Assembly (NCBI RefSeq): GCF_009730915.1
Contig: NC_052484.1
Span: 3,252,054 to 3,316,053, forward strand
Source of the DNA: Dioscorea cayenensis subsp. rotundata
Taxonomy: Eukaryota; Streptophyta; Magnoliopsida; Dioscoreales; Dioscoreaceae
Length of the DNA: 64,000 nucleotides
Direction: 5' to 3'
A program made the translations under genes and the position numbers. The notes beneath the pieces are model-generated. The model was given only the letters and a program-made list of their open reading frames with translations. It searched no databases and was not told the DNA's origin. Positions within the stretch are counted from its first letter, which is position 1. Each line of letters begins with the position of its first letter. This document shows, piece by piece, positions 13,376 through 23,850 of the stretch.

Positions 13376-13904
13376 TATATTAATAGATTTATCTAAAAAA
13401 ATATATTAAAAAAAATCAATATATAGTACTAAAAAATAATAAATTATATATTTTTTTTTTGAAGTTTGAAGACCACTAAATTTAAATCAAACATTTTTAA
13501 GGAAATTATACATATTTTTTTTTTCTTTAAACAAACATTGGTCAATAATCACAGGGTAAAAAAGATATTTTATAAATTATTATAAATTAAAAATGTAAAA
13601 AGTAAAAATTTTATGAATTTTGAGAGCTATATAATTTATTTTTGAAAGTAAAAATAATTCAAGAAATTATAGTATGACATTTTTTTTTAATAAAAAAGTG
13701 GGAAATTATTGAGATGATTTAGGGTTTAGCAAACAAATGAATTGGATGTCTCCATTCCAAGGAAACTTTGTTAAGATGTCAATTTCATCACTTTTTTTTT
13801 AATTTTTTAATTTAATTTTTAATTATTTAATTAATTACCATAAATGAAGGCATGAGGACCACCATGGGCATATTTGAGAGTGACCAGAGATTCACACCCA
13901 CTAA

Positions 13905-14153
13905 TTTTAGCCTCTGGTCTGGTCTCAATCAAATTACCTGGCTTCATGAATCACATTTAAAAAAAATAATAATAATAAAATAATAACAATAATAACATTA
14001 TTATTTTTTAAAAAAATTAAATTAAATTTAATAATAATTTATATAAATCCACTTTATATTTTTATATTTTTTCAATATAAATCCAATTTAAACTCCTTAC
14101 CATTAGAAAAAAGTTCTGAAAATATATTTTTATTAATTTATGGATTATAATTA
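13905..14153. repeat. Left copy of ~255-bp tandem duplication split by the MULE
   Basis: From TTTTAGCCTCTGGTCT to the MULE insertion site this block matches 20593-20849 at high identity, including CAATATAAATCCAATTTAAA and GGATTATAATTA. Its last nine bases, TTATAATTA (14145-14153), are one copy of the MULE target duplication. Confidence 0.9.
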
Positions 14154-14265
14154 GTGGAAATTGCCAAAAACACCCTCTAAGTTTGCATTATTGCCAAAAA
14201 CACCCCGTTAGTTTTGCACTCCCCAAAAACCCCTTCCTTTTTATTTCCATGCTTTTCAACCCCCC
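14154..14265. repeat. Left terminal inverted repeat of the MULE
   Basis: Contains two GCCAAAAACACCC blocks and a TTTTGCAC...CCCCAAAAACCCC block. These align to the reverse complement of about 20460-20569 with gaps. Confidence 0.7.
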
Positions 14266-14439
14266 AAAGCATGTAACGGATGTCAACGGAGTTATTTTAA
14301 AAGTTTATGGACAAAAATGCCCTCTGCATGTGGGAGTCGTGATCTGCAGCCCATTTCGGCAGATGAGAGGAAGTGGGGGTTTTTCAGTAGGAATCCCCAA
14401 GAGAGGAATTCACTGGAGCCTTTTTAGTTATTTTTTTCT

Positions 14440-14601
14440 CAACTAGAGTCTTCGATTAAACCATTTCAGTCGTCTCCGAGTCGTCTCCGAGTCGTCTCTC
14501 ACGCGCAGACCTCTGTAATCTGACTTTTCCCTTTCCACCAGAGATCTCGAAGGAGAAGTCCCCTCGCAAGTAGTTGGCATTTCATCAGTGTGCAAACTAA
14601 G
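14440..14601 (+). other. Probable 5' UTR exon of the ULP-like gene
   Basis: A GC-richer stretch with three TCGTCTC(CGAG) repeats (about 14470-14500) ends at a good donor (AAG|GTATTG at 14601/14602). The matching acceptor is TTATCACAG at 15062, just before the ATG at 15073. This is inferred from splice-site context. Confidence 0.45.
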
Positions 14602-14894
14602 GTATTGAGTATGGTTTTATGTTAACTGTTCTGTAACAAAGAAAGATATTTTTCGGTTTTGTTTTGTGCTCCTGCTTTTTGTTGGAAGATATCAAGTCTG
14701 CGAGGGATTTCTCTTTGGGGTTTTTGTTAGTCTGCAGGCAATTTCTCGGCTAGGGTTTTTGTGTTGTTTTTCGCTTTTCGTCAGATACACTATCGAAATA
14801 GTTTTTTTCGATTGTTATGATTTATGTAATATTTATAATGTACTAATTCCCCTTTCATTTGATATCGTTTCGGTTTTAAAAAAATGAGGTTTAC

Positions 14895-15043
14895 GTTTAA
14901 CAAATGAGATGTTACAGTTTAAATTTTGTTTTCTCTGTTTAAGTATTATTGTATCTGATTAATAAACTAGTTCTTTGTTTAACAAATGATATCTCTGTTT
15001 AAGAACTGAATGTTACCGTTTAAACTCTTATATTTCCGCTTAA
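14895..15043 (+). repeat. 20-bp GTTTAA array, intron 1
   Basis: GTTTAA or one-base variants start at 14895, 14917, 14937, 14957 (GATTAA), 14977, 14997, 15018 and 15038 (GCTTAA), a spacing of 20-22 bp. The sequence between the cores is poorly conserved. Confidence 0.9.
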
Positions 15044-15889
15044 TGTGTTGTTGTTATCACAGGCTTTTGACTATGGCGGTCAACCTAGTTAATGGGCGAT
15101 GCTATTTGACACCGGTAGTGGAGACCTTAGCTGAATTGAAAGATAACATGACCCCTCGACACTGGGAGATCATCCGAAGGACACCGTTTGCGATTCATCG
15201 AACCGAAGCTATCTACCAAGAGAGGGCCCTTCTTGATTCTCTATTGCAAAGGTACGATGGCCGCACCAATAAATTCAGGATCGGGGAAAGCCTGCTGAGT
15301 TTCAGGCCTCAAGATGTGGCACTCGTTCTTGGTCTGCGTTGTGACGGCGACGCAGTCATGTTTAAGAAGAACAAAATCCGCTCGGTCGAAGGTAGGTATT
15401 TATCAAAAACCTATGAGAGACGCAGAGACTCCATCAAGAGCACTCTTGTCCAACTTGTTCGACAAAGGGGAAGAAGAAAATTTTGTCAAACTCCTGATGG
15501 TGTACCTCATGGAGTACGATCCTCTTCCCAAATACATCATGCTCGGTTCCCGAATCGGATCGTTGATTATGTCGATGATCTACCCGCCATGGGACGATAC
15601 GCATGGGCGCAGACGACGCACTAAGTGGTCGATGGAGGACATTCCGAAGCGACCGCTCGAGTCGCAAGATAGATGCTGCGGAAGAAAACCAACACAGGGA
15701 TATATTAAGGGGTGCTCGGTCGCGCTTAACGTATGGTTTCTACGAGTGACCGGAGCGGGAAAGAAAGTCCGATTCGCGAAGATCCCAAGGATGTTGTGCT
15801 ACGGTGAAAGTAGTTACTGGGAAGCAAGCGACGGTGAGAAACCAACTTGTCATCGCTCGAAGGAAAAGAGGTAATAAATCATGGACAAT

Positions 15890-16056
15890 GTTTAACATAA
15901 GTCTTTAATGTTTAAACATTTTATGTAGCGTTTAAATTTATTATTTACAGTTTAAAATTTATTAATAAAGGTTTAAATATTTTGTTCTCCGTTTAAATAC
16001 ATTCTATAATGTTTAATATATAAAAACTATGTTTAAATTTAGTTGTTATAGTTTCA
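15890..16056 (+). repeat. 20-bp GTTTAA array, intron 2
   Basis: GTTTAA starts at 15890, 15910, 15930, 15950, 15971, 15991, 16011 and 16031, then GTTTCA at 16051. Nine units at 20-21 bp spacing fill most of the intron (15871-16098). Confidence 0.95.
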
Positions 16057-17367
16057 ACTGAATGATTTCGCTGAAATTGTTTGGTTTACATATGTTAGTT
16101 TCCTGAGCTGGTTCTGGCGAGTGCTAAAGAAGAAATATTTGTTGGGGCCAACCGACGGATGGATGCTATTGCTCCGGAACCACTTGCTCGAAGGCAGGAT
16201 GAGATGGCAGCCTCTATCGTGCGCGCTAAACCCCGTTCTCGTACTTCCAGCCCACCACGTGCACGCATTCCTCGACGCCGGAGAAGCCCTCCCCTACCCC
16301 GCCAGATTGCAACAACCCCTCCTACCATGACAATGACAATTCCCCCGATTGTGGCAGCCCCCCCGACCATGGCAGCCCCACCGGCGACATCAGGCGAAGA
16401 TGTCACTGCAACTCTTATGCAGGCGTGCCAGATATTGATGACCGAGTTTCCTCGGCTTGTCGCTCGTGTTGAGGCTCTGGAAGGACGTTCACAATCGACT
16501 GCGCCGTCCCTTCAAACAACTGAAGCACCCGGGACGAACGAGGCGCCGGAATTTGACGACGACGACATTATCGGGGTGGCCATTCCAAGACGGCCACATT
16601 CGAAGAGACTTGCGAAAAAGAGTAGAACAATAGTACCTCTGTCTCCACCGCCGGCTGACGATGAAACAATAGCAAAACCATCGGCGGCTGATGCTGTTAC
16701 TGAGTCTGTCGCCGTTGATGACATGGCCATGACGGTGGAGGACATCGTAGATGATGTGGCCGTTCCCGCGGTTGAGAAGATCGTTAACTCTCTTGTTAAC
16801 GAAATCGCCGACCCGGTGGAACCGGCTGCCGAGATTGCAGCATCAAAGATGGACACAATCCCTGAAGAACAAGAACAAGCTAAGGGTTTGTCTCCCGATG
16901 ATGCTGTTGCCGTGGCCACGGCTGAGAAGATCGTTGAATCTGTTGCCGTGGCCGTGGCCGCGACCGACTGTACCGCATCGAAGCAGGACACAATCCCACA
17001 ACAACAAGAAACATGTAAGGATGTGTCTGCGGTTGATACTGTCGCCGTCGTCCCCGCATCGAAGCCAGACACAATCCCACAACAAGAACAACCACGTAAG
17101 GATGTGTCTACGGTTGATGCCGTCGCCGTCGTCCCCGCATCGAAGGAAGATACGGCTGGTGCTGAACACCGTCAAGGCTCAACGACAGTGCCCTATGAAG
17201 ACCCCGACCGAGCAATGCGAGAGATGATCAAGGCCAATCAACAATGGGACGCAACGGCTAGGCAAGTCTTCGTTCCGAAGAAGAAAAAATGGGTTGGTCA
17301 TTCTCGTCTTAACAAATACGAGCAGGAGTTGATGAGGATCTTCTTTAACTGCCGTATGGACAGGTAA

Positions 17368-17557
17368 GTTTAAAGTTTTCATGATAGTGTTTAAATTTGG
17401 TTTCTAGTGTTTAACTGTCTGTTTATAGTGTTTAAATGTGTATATGTTATCGTTTAAGTTTTCTACTTAACGTTTAATTATTTATAATATCATTTCAACG
17501 TTGATAATATCATTTAACTATTTAGAATATGGTCTAATTATATATGTTATCGTTTAA
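17368..17557 (+). repeat. 20-bp GTTTAA array, intron 3
   Basis: Cores or close variants start at 17368, 17389, 17409, 17430, 17452, 17472, 17492, 17512, 17532 and 17552. The intron runs 17364-17563, exactly 200 bp for ten units. The donor (GTAAGTTTAAA) overlaps the first core and the last unit leads straight into the acceptor (TTTAATCTCAG). Confidence 0.95.
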
Positions 17558-18314
17558 TCTCAGCACTGTCGTGTGGAAGAATGACGCCGTCAGCACCACA
17601 CGGTGGAATTTATACACTCTGCTTGAGGGGAAGGAGATGGTCACAGATGATGTGATGGACGCTTTTGTATGCATAATACAAAAGTCGCTGAGCAAAGTGC
17701 CATATCCCTACAAGAAGCGCGCCTCCATCACAAGACCGTTGGCGCTGGTTATGTCAAAGCAGGACGACGCACATGATACAACTATGGCTATGATCGGAGA
17801 TGCTATGCGCAGCTTGCATGAAGTTCAAATTGTCATCCTCCCGATAATAATGAATGACCACTTCCATGTCGTCGTCCTTGACAATGACAAACAAGAATAC
17901 AGGCATTATTCTTCATGCGCGGGGTACGAAAAAGACGCGTCGGACATGGTAAGTTCCTTAATTATGACCAATTGATAGTTTTTGTTATTTAATTCGGTAT
18001 TTTAATCTCAACTTGGATATCTCGACAGCGGAATCTATTCGACACGGCTGTTGATATGGAGCTCGGCGAGTCGACGACCACAAAGTACCCCCTCCTTTAC
18101 GACATGGAAACCCCACGGCAAAAACAAGGAAGCGTCGATTGTATCGTCTATGTCATGCGGTTTATCGAACAATTACTTTGGGGTGAGAAGCTACGGCTAC
18201 AGACAGACGTTCCTTACCTGAGATTAAAGTATGTTACCCGCATACTTAAGGAGGGGAGGGCAGCCGGCGTCCATGAGAAGGGGGGTCGTCCGAAGCGGGT
18301 TAAATTTTGTTTTC

Positions 18315-18470
18315 GCAGAACAGGACTTGTTTATGTCAACGTCAATTTTGTTTTCGAATGTAAACCAGGAAAAATTCAATTTATTGTTTTCATTTCTTCG
18401 AAGAACATGACTTGTATATGTCAATGTAAATTTTGTTTGTTTTCAATTGTAAAGCAGGTTAAATTCCATT
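18315..18470 (+). repeat. ~85-bp tandem duplication at the ULP gene 3' end
   Basis: TTCGCAGAACAGGACTTGT...TTTTCGAATGTAAACCAGG is followed by a diverged copy starting TTCGAAGAACATGACTTGT. The reading frame stays open through both, extending the predicted C-terminus with low-complexity sequence. Confidence 0.75.
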
Positions 18471-18485
18471 CAGTTTCATTTCATT

Positions 18486-18614
18486 GTTTAATTTACAGTG
18501 TGATTGTTTACATTTCAGTTTAATTATTTAACATTACCATCTATCGTTTAAATATCAGTTTAAAACATTTAAAATTACAAGTTCTCCGTTTAACATAACA
18601 CTGTCTCTGTTTAA
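18486..18614 (+). repeat. 20-bp GTTTAA array, 3' of the ULP gene
   Basis: Cores (GTTTAA, GTTTAC or ATTTAA) start at 18486, 18506, 18526, 18546, 18567, 18588 and 18609. Extra cores at 18518 and 18558 fall between them. Confidence 0.85.
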
Positions 18615-18706
18615 ATAACTGATAACACTGTAAAGAATAAGAGTTAATATATGAAAAATTGGCAGTCAATTCAGATTGTTTCTCTTTAGAAGTCAGCTTA
18701 TTTACA

Positions 18707-18790
18707 ATGCCTAGTCGGCGACAGTTTCATTACAAGATCTACGATTGTGACCGGATCCATGGCATCGGCTGTAATAGGATTGTTTGTTTA
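18707..18790 (+). other. Short coding-like block duplicated at 20042
   Basis: The block after the ATG at 18707 (MPSRRQFHYKIYDCDR) is a diverged copy of the one at 20042 (MPTRQQIPVMICDCDL). The protein is not recognised. This may be a repeated exon of a second, decayed gene in the element. Confidence 0.4.
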
Positions 18791-18870
18791 AAATATTTAA
18801 ACGTTTAAGTATCATTTTCTCCCTTTAACTTCATTTTTCTCTGTTTAAATTTCATTTTCTCAATGTAACA
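18786..18870 (+). repeat. 20-bp GTTTAA array, right half of the MULE
   Basis: Cores at about 18786, 18803, 18823 (CTTTAA), 18843 and 18864 (GTAA). Further isolated pairs occur at 19052/19072 and 19272/19292, again 20 bp apart. Between them ACAATACAACATTCATTTT and AAATACAAATCTCTGATA recur (about 18961-19250). Confidence 0.75.
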
Positions 18871-19321
18871 TTTTCTTATTGTATTATATCAACTTAATTA
18901 CAATGTAATGTACCTAAAAAACAAATCTCTGAAAGAAATAGAATTTTCACTTAAGACAATACAATACAACATTCATTTTCTTATTCAATATCAACTTACT
19001 TAAAATACAAATCTCTGATAATATTCATTCCCTATACCTTTATTTTGCCCTGTTTAAATTTTATTTTCTCAGTTTAACATTTTCTTATGAAGTATCAACG
19101 TAATTACAATGAAATGTACTTAAAATACAAATCTCTGATAAAAAATACATTTAATACAATACAATACAACATTCATTTTATTATTAAATATCGGCGTATT
19201 TACAAATGACCTTCACTTAAAATACAAATCTCTGATAAAAATACAATGTAAGACAATACAAAAATTCTCTGTTTAAGCTTCAAACTTCCCGTTTAACGCA
19301 CGACGTAACCATCACGGACAG

Positions 19322-19943
19322 TCATTGACACCTTTGAATAGGGTGTACACAACACTCGCTCCAGTCAGACCACATTTTTTTATAGATTAAGTTCTTTTTA
19401 AAGGATATGTGATGAACCTTCTTCTGGTAATCATCCGCAATCAACTTGTAAGTGAAACTTTCTTTTCTTGACCCAAGGCGAAACGCACTTCCGTCATTGC
19501 TTACCCGTAGAGTAGAGCAAGAAGGCGCGCATTTCGACTTGGGCAAGAAAAAAATAGTTTTCTGCTACATGCTGTTTAGGGATGACAAGAGGAAAACAAT
19601 CATCACACATCCTGTAAAAAGTCTATAATCTAAAAAATGTGGTTTGAATGGTGCGAATGTCGTGAACACCAGATGTTCGACTCGACAGGATGACCATCAC
19701 ACAAGAAGAAGAGGAAGAGGAAGAGGAGTGGTTGCGCTAGTAGAGTATGTTCAACGAAATGGTTCTTCCTTCACATTTATACTGCGAAATCCAAACAGCC
19801 TGCTGCCGCTTCGGCTTCCGATTTTAATGTGCGACGCCAGTGGAAACGCTTGGGTAACTGAGCGTGCATTAATTACGCTTGGAGACCGCTGCCACCATCG
19901 CGTTGTATACTTTAAGCGGATAAAAATACAATTTAAACGATAA
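19322..19943. other. Unrecognised open reading stretches in the MULE right half
   Basis: A minus-strand stretch (19546 to 19322, 74 codons, starting MPKSKCAPSCSTLRVSND) and a plus-strand stretch (19644-19943, 99 codons, with an Arg-rich RRRGRGRG segment then VALVEYVQRNGSSF) have near-coding composition. I recognise neither. They could be remains of a second gene of the element. Confidence 0.3.
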
Positions 19944-20019
19944 AAGAAGAAATTTAAACATAGAAGACAATATTTAAACGATAACAGATATATTTAAATC
20001 TAAAGTTCAATATTTAAAC
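19934..20019 (-). repeat. 20-bp array in inverted orientation
   Basis: TTAAAC (or TTAAAT) starts at 19934, 19954, 19974, 19994 and 20014, exactly 20 bp apart. This is the reverse complement of the GTTTAA core used in the left half. Confidence 0.9.
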
Positions 20020-20041
20020 AATAATAAGAAGTATATACACA

Positions 20042-20224
20042 ATGCCTACTCGGCAACAGATTCCGGTCATGATCTGCGATTGTGACCTGAAGCGTGGTAA
20101 TGTCTACAACACAACTTGCGGACCGGAAGGTTGGCAATGGCTAAAACGCAACTCACCGTCCTCGGACGCTTACGACTCGATCCTCTTGTATATAGCAATA
20201 GCACAAAAACTCTCCATAATTTAA
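20042..20224 (+). other. Small unrecognised coding-like block (60 codons)
   Basis: Begins MPTRQQIPVMICDCDL and resembles the block at 18707. It contains WQWLKRNSPSSDAYDS. Function unknown. It lies just outside the inverted 20-bp array. Confidence 0.35.
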
Positions 20225-20459
20225 TCGGAAGAGCTAAAATTGAGTACACCAAATGAGAAGAAGAAAAAGAAGAACAAGAACAAGAACAAGAAGAACACGA
20301 TATGAGCCTTCTAAACTTTGTTTGAGAAAAAGCAAGCATGAGGCATTGGAAAACTATGTATAAAGTTCGGACATGATATGATTGGGCGCCATTTTTCCCT
20401 CCTTTTGCAAGGGCAAAAAAGGAATTTCATATCATGGACCCACTTCAACTTACCGGCGG

Positions 20460-20569
20460 GGGGTTAAAGGAAATGTAAAATATAACGGAGGGCTGTCCGG
20501 GGTGTGCAAAAGTTGGAGGGGGTTTTTGGGCAGTTTTGAAAATGACTATGGGTGAACAGTAATTTTCCC
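20460..20569. repeat. Right terminal inverted repeat of the MULE
   Basis: G-rich block (GGGTGTGCAAAAGTTGG, GGGGGTTTTTGGGC) complementary in part to the left end, finishing AGTAATTTTCCC at 20569. It is followed by the second TTATAATTA. Confidence 0.7.
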
Positions 20570-20592
20570 TTATAATTATTAACTATTTTTTA

Positions 20593-20849
20593 TTTTAGCC
20601 TCTGGTCTAGTCTCAATCAAATTACGTGGCTTCATGAATCGCATTTAAAATTTTTTTAATAAAATAATAACAGTAATAATTATAATAATAATTATTGTTA
20701 TTATAAATAAAATAAAATAAAATAAAATAATAATTTATATAAATCCACTTATAGTTTTATATTTTTGTCAATATAAATCCAATTTAAATTCCTTACCATT
20801 AAAAGCACGTTCTGAAAAATATTTTTTATTAATTGATGGATTATAATTA
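20593..20849. repeat. Right copy of ~255-bp tandem duplication
   Basis: Matches 13905-14153. It differs by substitutions and a few small indels and keeps the unoccupied GGATTATAATTA site at its end (20839-20849). Confidence 0.9.
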
Positions 20850-22001
20850 TGAACTATTTTTTAATAAAAATATTTAATAAAAAAATTTTGGTGCACATAT
20901 TTTATCAATATATTTAATCAAATCCGATGCCCTTGCTGTTTTTATTTTAAATAAACCATCAAATAGATATTCTGAACACGTTTTTTTAATTAAAATTATA
21001 ATTTATGAACTTTTTTTTATAAAAATAAAATAGAAACTATTTCATATTTATGTCTCTATTACAAAAAATTTAAACCTACAAATATTTTTATATATATATA
21101 TATATATTTAAAAATTTTAAAAATAAAAAAAGACCAAAAATCCTTAAATAATGAAGTTATTTTTATAATATCAAAGTTATATAAATAAAAAAAACAAAAA
21201 TTAATTACAAAAGTTCAATTCAATTGTATTATCTATGCATGAAATCAAGTTTTTTTTTATTGAAAAAATTCATTCAAATTTTTAATGTTTTATGTTTTTT
21301 TGTAATTTGTTTTTATGTGATTTAGTTTATTCTGCTTGTCTGAGTTGGGCATTTATTGTATGCTTTTAAAAAATAAAAATAAAAAAAATCCTTGCCTAGT
21401 ATGTGAATTATCTTTGAATTTTTGGAATGGTTATGGTTTGCTCATGATTATTTAAAATTAAAAAAAAAATGTTCGCCCAAAAAATTTAATATGTATTTAT
21501 ATGATAAATCTTATAATTAGAGATTTTAATTTTCTAAGTATGAGATTATGTTATAAAAGCTATATATAGTAAATATTTGGTTATTATTTTTAAATCCATG
21601 TATTCAAATATAATGTTTTTTTTTTAAATCAAATAAAAAACTCCAATTTACATGTATGTCATTGAACACTACACAGTTTGTATATAAATGTATTAAAATT
21701 TATTTATTATTATTATTCTGTGCCACATCCCAATAAATGTCATTTAGAATTATAGCATTACCATTAAAAAACATTTAATATGGCGAACCACCTTTGGTCC
21801 GACAGTATGAATCCCACAATATAATGCTTGGTTTGTGAAGCTTTTATTACCGAGTTCAAAATGAGTTAGATGCATTAGTACAAAAAAACTTCTCTATATA
21901 AGATCAAGTTTGCAACCCATTTTTGTACCACCAGGTGAGAAGGTATGATCGAATGATCAATTCATTACTTTGGACGCATATGTGCTTGTCACATTTGTAA
22001 G

Positions 22002-22048
<47 letters not shown>

Positions 22049-23066
22049 TATTATTATTATTATTATTTAAAGAAAATATCTCTTAAAAACAAACACCTTG
22101 AATTATTACTTTATTAAATCTTTTTCTTATAACAATTTTTTCTCATTTTGAAAAATGATGAAATTAGTTGGAAATTATATTTTTTTTAATTAAAATAAAG
22201 TTAGAGTTTGAAAGAAAAATTAAAATTTTATTTTATTTTGGAATGACACTTATTTAAGAATAATATTTTCTTTTTATCACTTTAATTATCACTTATTTAT
22301 CTAACTTGAATTATACCTTTCAAGTTAGAAAATTCAAATAAAAGTTTTATTTTTATTTTTTAGTTTTTGTGCTTTAGAACTACTTTTTCTCTAATCCCCT
22401 CTAAAAATTTGAAATTGTTGTAAAATTAGTTCACCAACATGATATAAAATTAATAACAACTTAAATTTTTTATTAAAAAAATTAAAAATAATTATTTAAA
22501 AAAAAAACACTCACACCTTTTATTTTGCAATATAATAATACTTGAACTAAACCAAATGTTAATATAACCCTAAAATAATGCCAAAATTTTGATGATTATG
22601 TCGTTGATGGTGTAGATACATCTACAAGTTTTATGTGCTTACAACAATATATATAATAAAATAGGTAAAAGATATCAAAAGAAAAAAATAGATCAAAGAA
22701 ACATCCTTATTTTACAAATGAAATATTTATTTTAAAAAATAATTCCACATGCCCAAATATATTCTTGAAAAGAAAATTTTATTTAAATTGCTCAGAGTTA
22801 TTTATATATGATATTTGTTTCGAAAAAAAATAGAGATTTAATTTCAAACCCCACAAAAATGAGGGTAGAGTATTTGTTAAGAATGTGATTGTGCTCGACA
22901 CCAGTGTGTGCACATTCCTGACTTTTCTATTTGTCAAATAAAAAAAACTAAAATTTAATTAATATTAATAAAAATTTATTTTCATGATGGTAACAAATGT
23001 CAGTTAATTTTTTTTTTCAAAATTTAATTATTAAATACATTTATTTAAATAATAAAAAAATATATA

Positions 23067-23136
<70 letters not shown>

Positions 23137-23387
23137 TCCTGTTTATTTGAGTAGTGGAATAGCTGCCATCCTCCGACCAAACAAAAAATGAGCATCTAAA
23201 ATAAAAGTCTCTCCAAGCATTCAATTTTATTTTATAAATTTAATTATTAAATTAATATATTTATACATTTGTTTATATAAAGTGGATAATCACCTCAAAA
23301 ATGTGCACAAACGAAAAATTAATACCTCAACCTAAATACACTTTTATTTTATATTAGCAAAGACTGACATGGAGATTTAGTGCTAAT
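20850..23387. other. AT-rich intergenic DNA
   Basis: No gene seen. Simple repeats include (AAT)n running into (ATT)n at about 22003-22069, a perfect foldback, and a (TA)n tract at about 23070-23134. A GC-richer 21780-22002 block ending in the (AAT)n tract could be an old SINE but was not resolved. Confidence 0.55.
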
Positions 23388-23850
23388 TACGGGTGTAAAT
23401 GACATGCTACTTCTAGCAAGCTACTCAAGTTTGACTCGGGGGAAACTCGAACTCGACTCGCTTAATGATCGAGCCGAGCTCGAGCTCGAGTAGGCAAACG
23501 AACCGAGTTCGAGTATCATAATGTTTGACTCGAGTGCTCGAAAACTTAATCGAGTGGTTTTATTTGTGTGTGTATATATATATATATATTATATTAGTTT
23601 CTTTTATATATATAATTAAGTTCGAGCTCGAGTTCGAGTATAAAAATATCTCTATTTAAACATAGTTTTTATTAGCCATTGTCGAGCTCAATCGAGCGAA
23701 CTTGAGTAGCTTGATTTATGTATCGAGTCGAGTTCAAGTTACAAAAACAAAACTCGACCGAGTTCGAGCCAAGTCTTGAACAGCGAGTTTTCAACCGAGT
23801 TCAAGCTCGAGTAGTTTGTTGCTCAGTTTAAACTTGATTAATTACAGCAC
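23388..23850. mobile_element. hAT-like MITE rich in CGAGCTCGAG words
   Basis: About 463 bp flanked by TAGTGCTAAT (23378-23387) and TAGTGCCAAT (23851-23860), a near-perfect 10-bp direct repeat. The ends are weakly inverted: ACGGGTGTAAATGA on the left, GTGCTGTAATTAA in reverse complement on the right. The body is packed with CGAGCTCGAG, CGAGTTCGAG and GACTCGAG words in both orientations. This fits a common plant non-autonomous DNA transposon type. The class assignment is an inference. Confidence 0.6.

Larger units (their letters stand above)
15073..18523 (+). pseudogene. ULP1-like cysteine protease gene of the MULE, first coding exon frameshifted
   Basis: Exons inferred: 15073-15870, 16099-17363, 17564-17948 and 18029-18523. 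The first encodes the DUF1985-like N-terminal region typical of plant ULP-bearing transposons (PRHWEIIRRTPF, FRPQDVALVLGLRCDG, PNRIVDYVDDLPAMGRYAW, CYGESSY). The homologous reading switches frame near 15467, 15525, 15622 and 15825, so it cannot be translated as one protein unless these are assembly errors. Exon 2 continues (FPELVLASAKEE...) into a proline- and alanine-rich acidic linker with about 30-residue repeats (ASKxDTIPQQ...DVSxVDxVAVVP). Exons 3-4 form the C48 protease-like domain and join in frame with exon 2: NDHFHVVVLD supplies the His and GSVDCIVYVMRF the nucleophile Cys. The expected Asp position reads HYSS, so the classical triad may be incomplete. Exon 4 runs through a small duplication before the stop. 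Confidence 0.75.
14154..20569 (+). mobile_element. Mutator-like element carrying a ULP1-like gene (6416 bp)
   Basis: It is bounded by the 9-bp direct repeat TTATAATTA (14145-14153 and 20570-20578), the duplication size of Mutator-superfamily elements. Its ends are degenerate inverted repeats: the left starts GTGGAAATTGCCAAAAACAC, and the right end in reverse complement starts GGGAAAATTACTG. Both continue into C-rich blocks containing CCAAAAACCCC and TTTTGCAC over about 110 bp. Internally it carries a multi-exon ULP1-protease-like gene on the plus strand. No MULE transposase domain was recognised, so it is probably mobilised in trans. ULP-bearing MULEs (Kaonashi/KI type) are known in plants; membership of that group is inferred from the combination seen here. 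Confidence 0.85.

Noticed and set aside
14183..14446. 87-codon open frame at the left MULE end
   Set aside because: It lies in the terminal repeat and upstream region and resembles no protein.
16095..17227. Several long alternative frames over the ULP linker exon
   Set aside because: They overlap the in-frame linker that connects to exons 3-4, and they derive from its repetitive, GC-rich codons.
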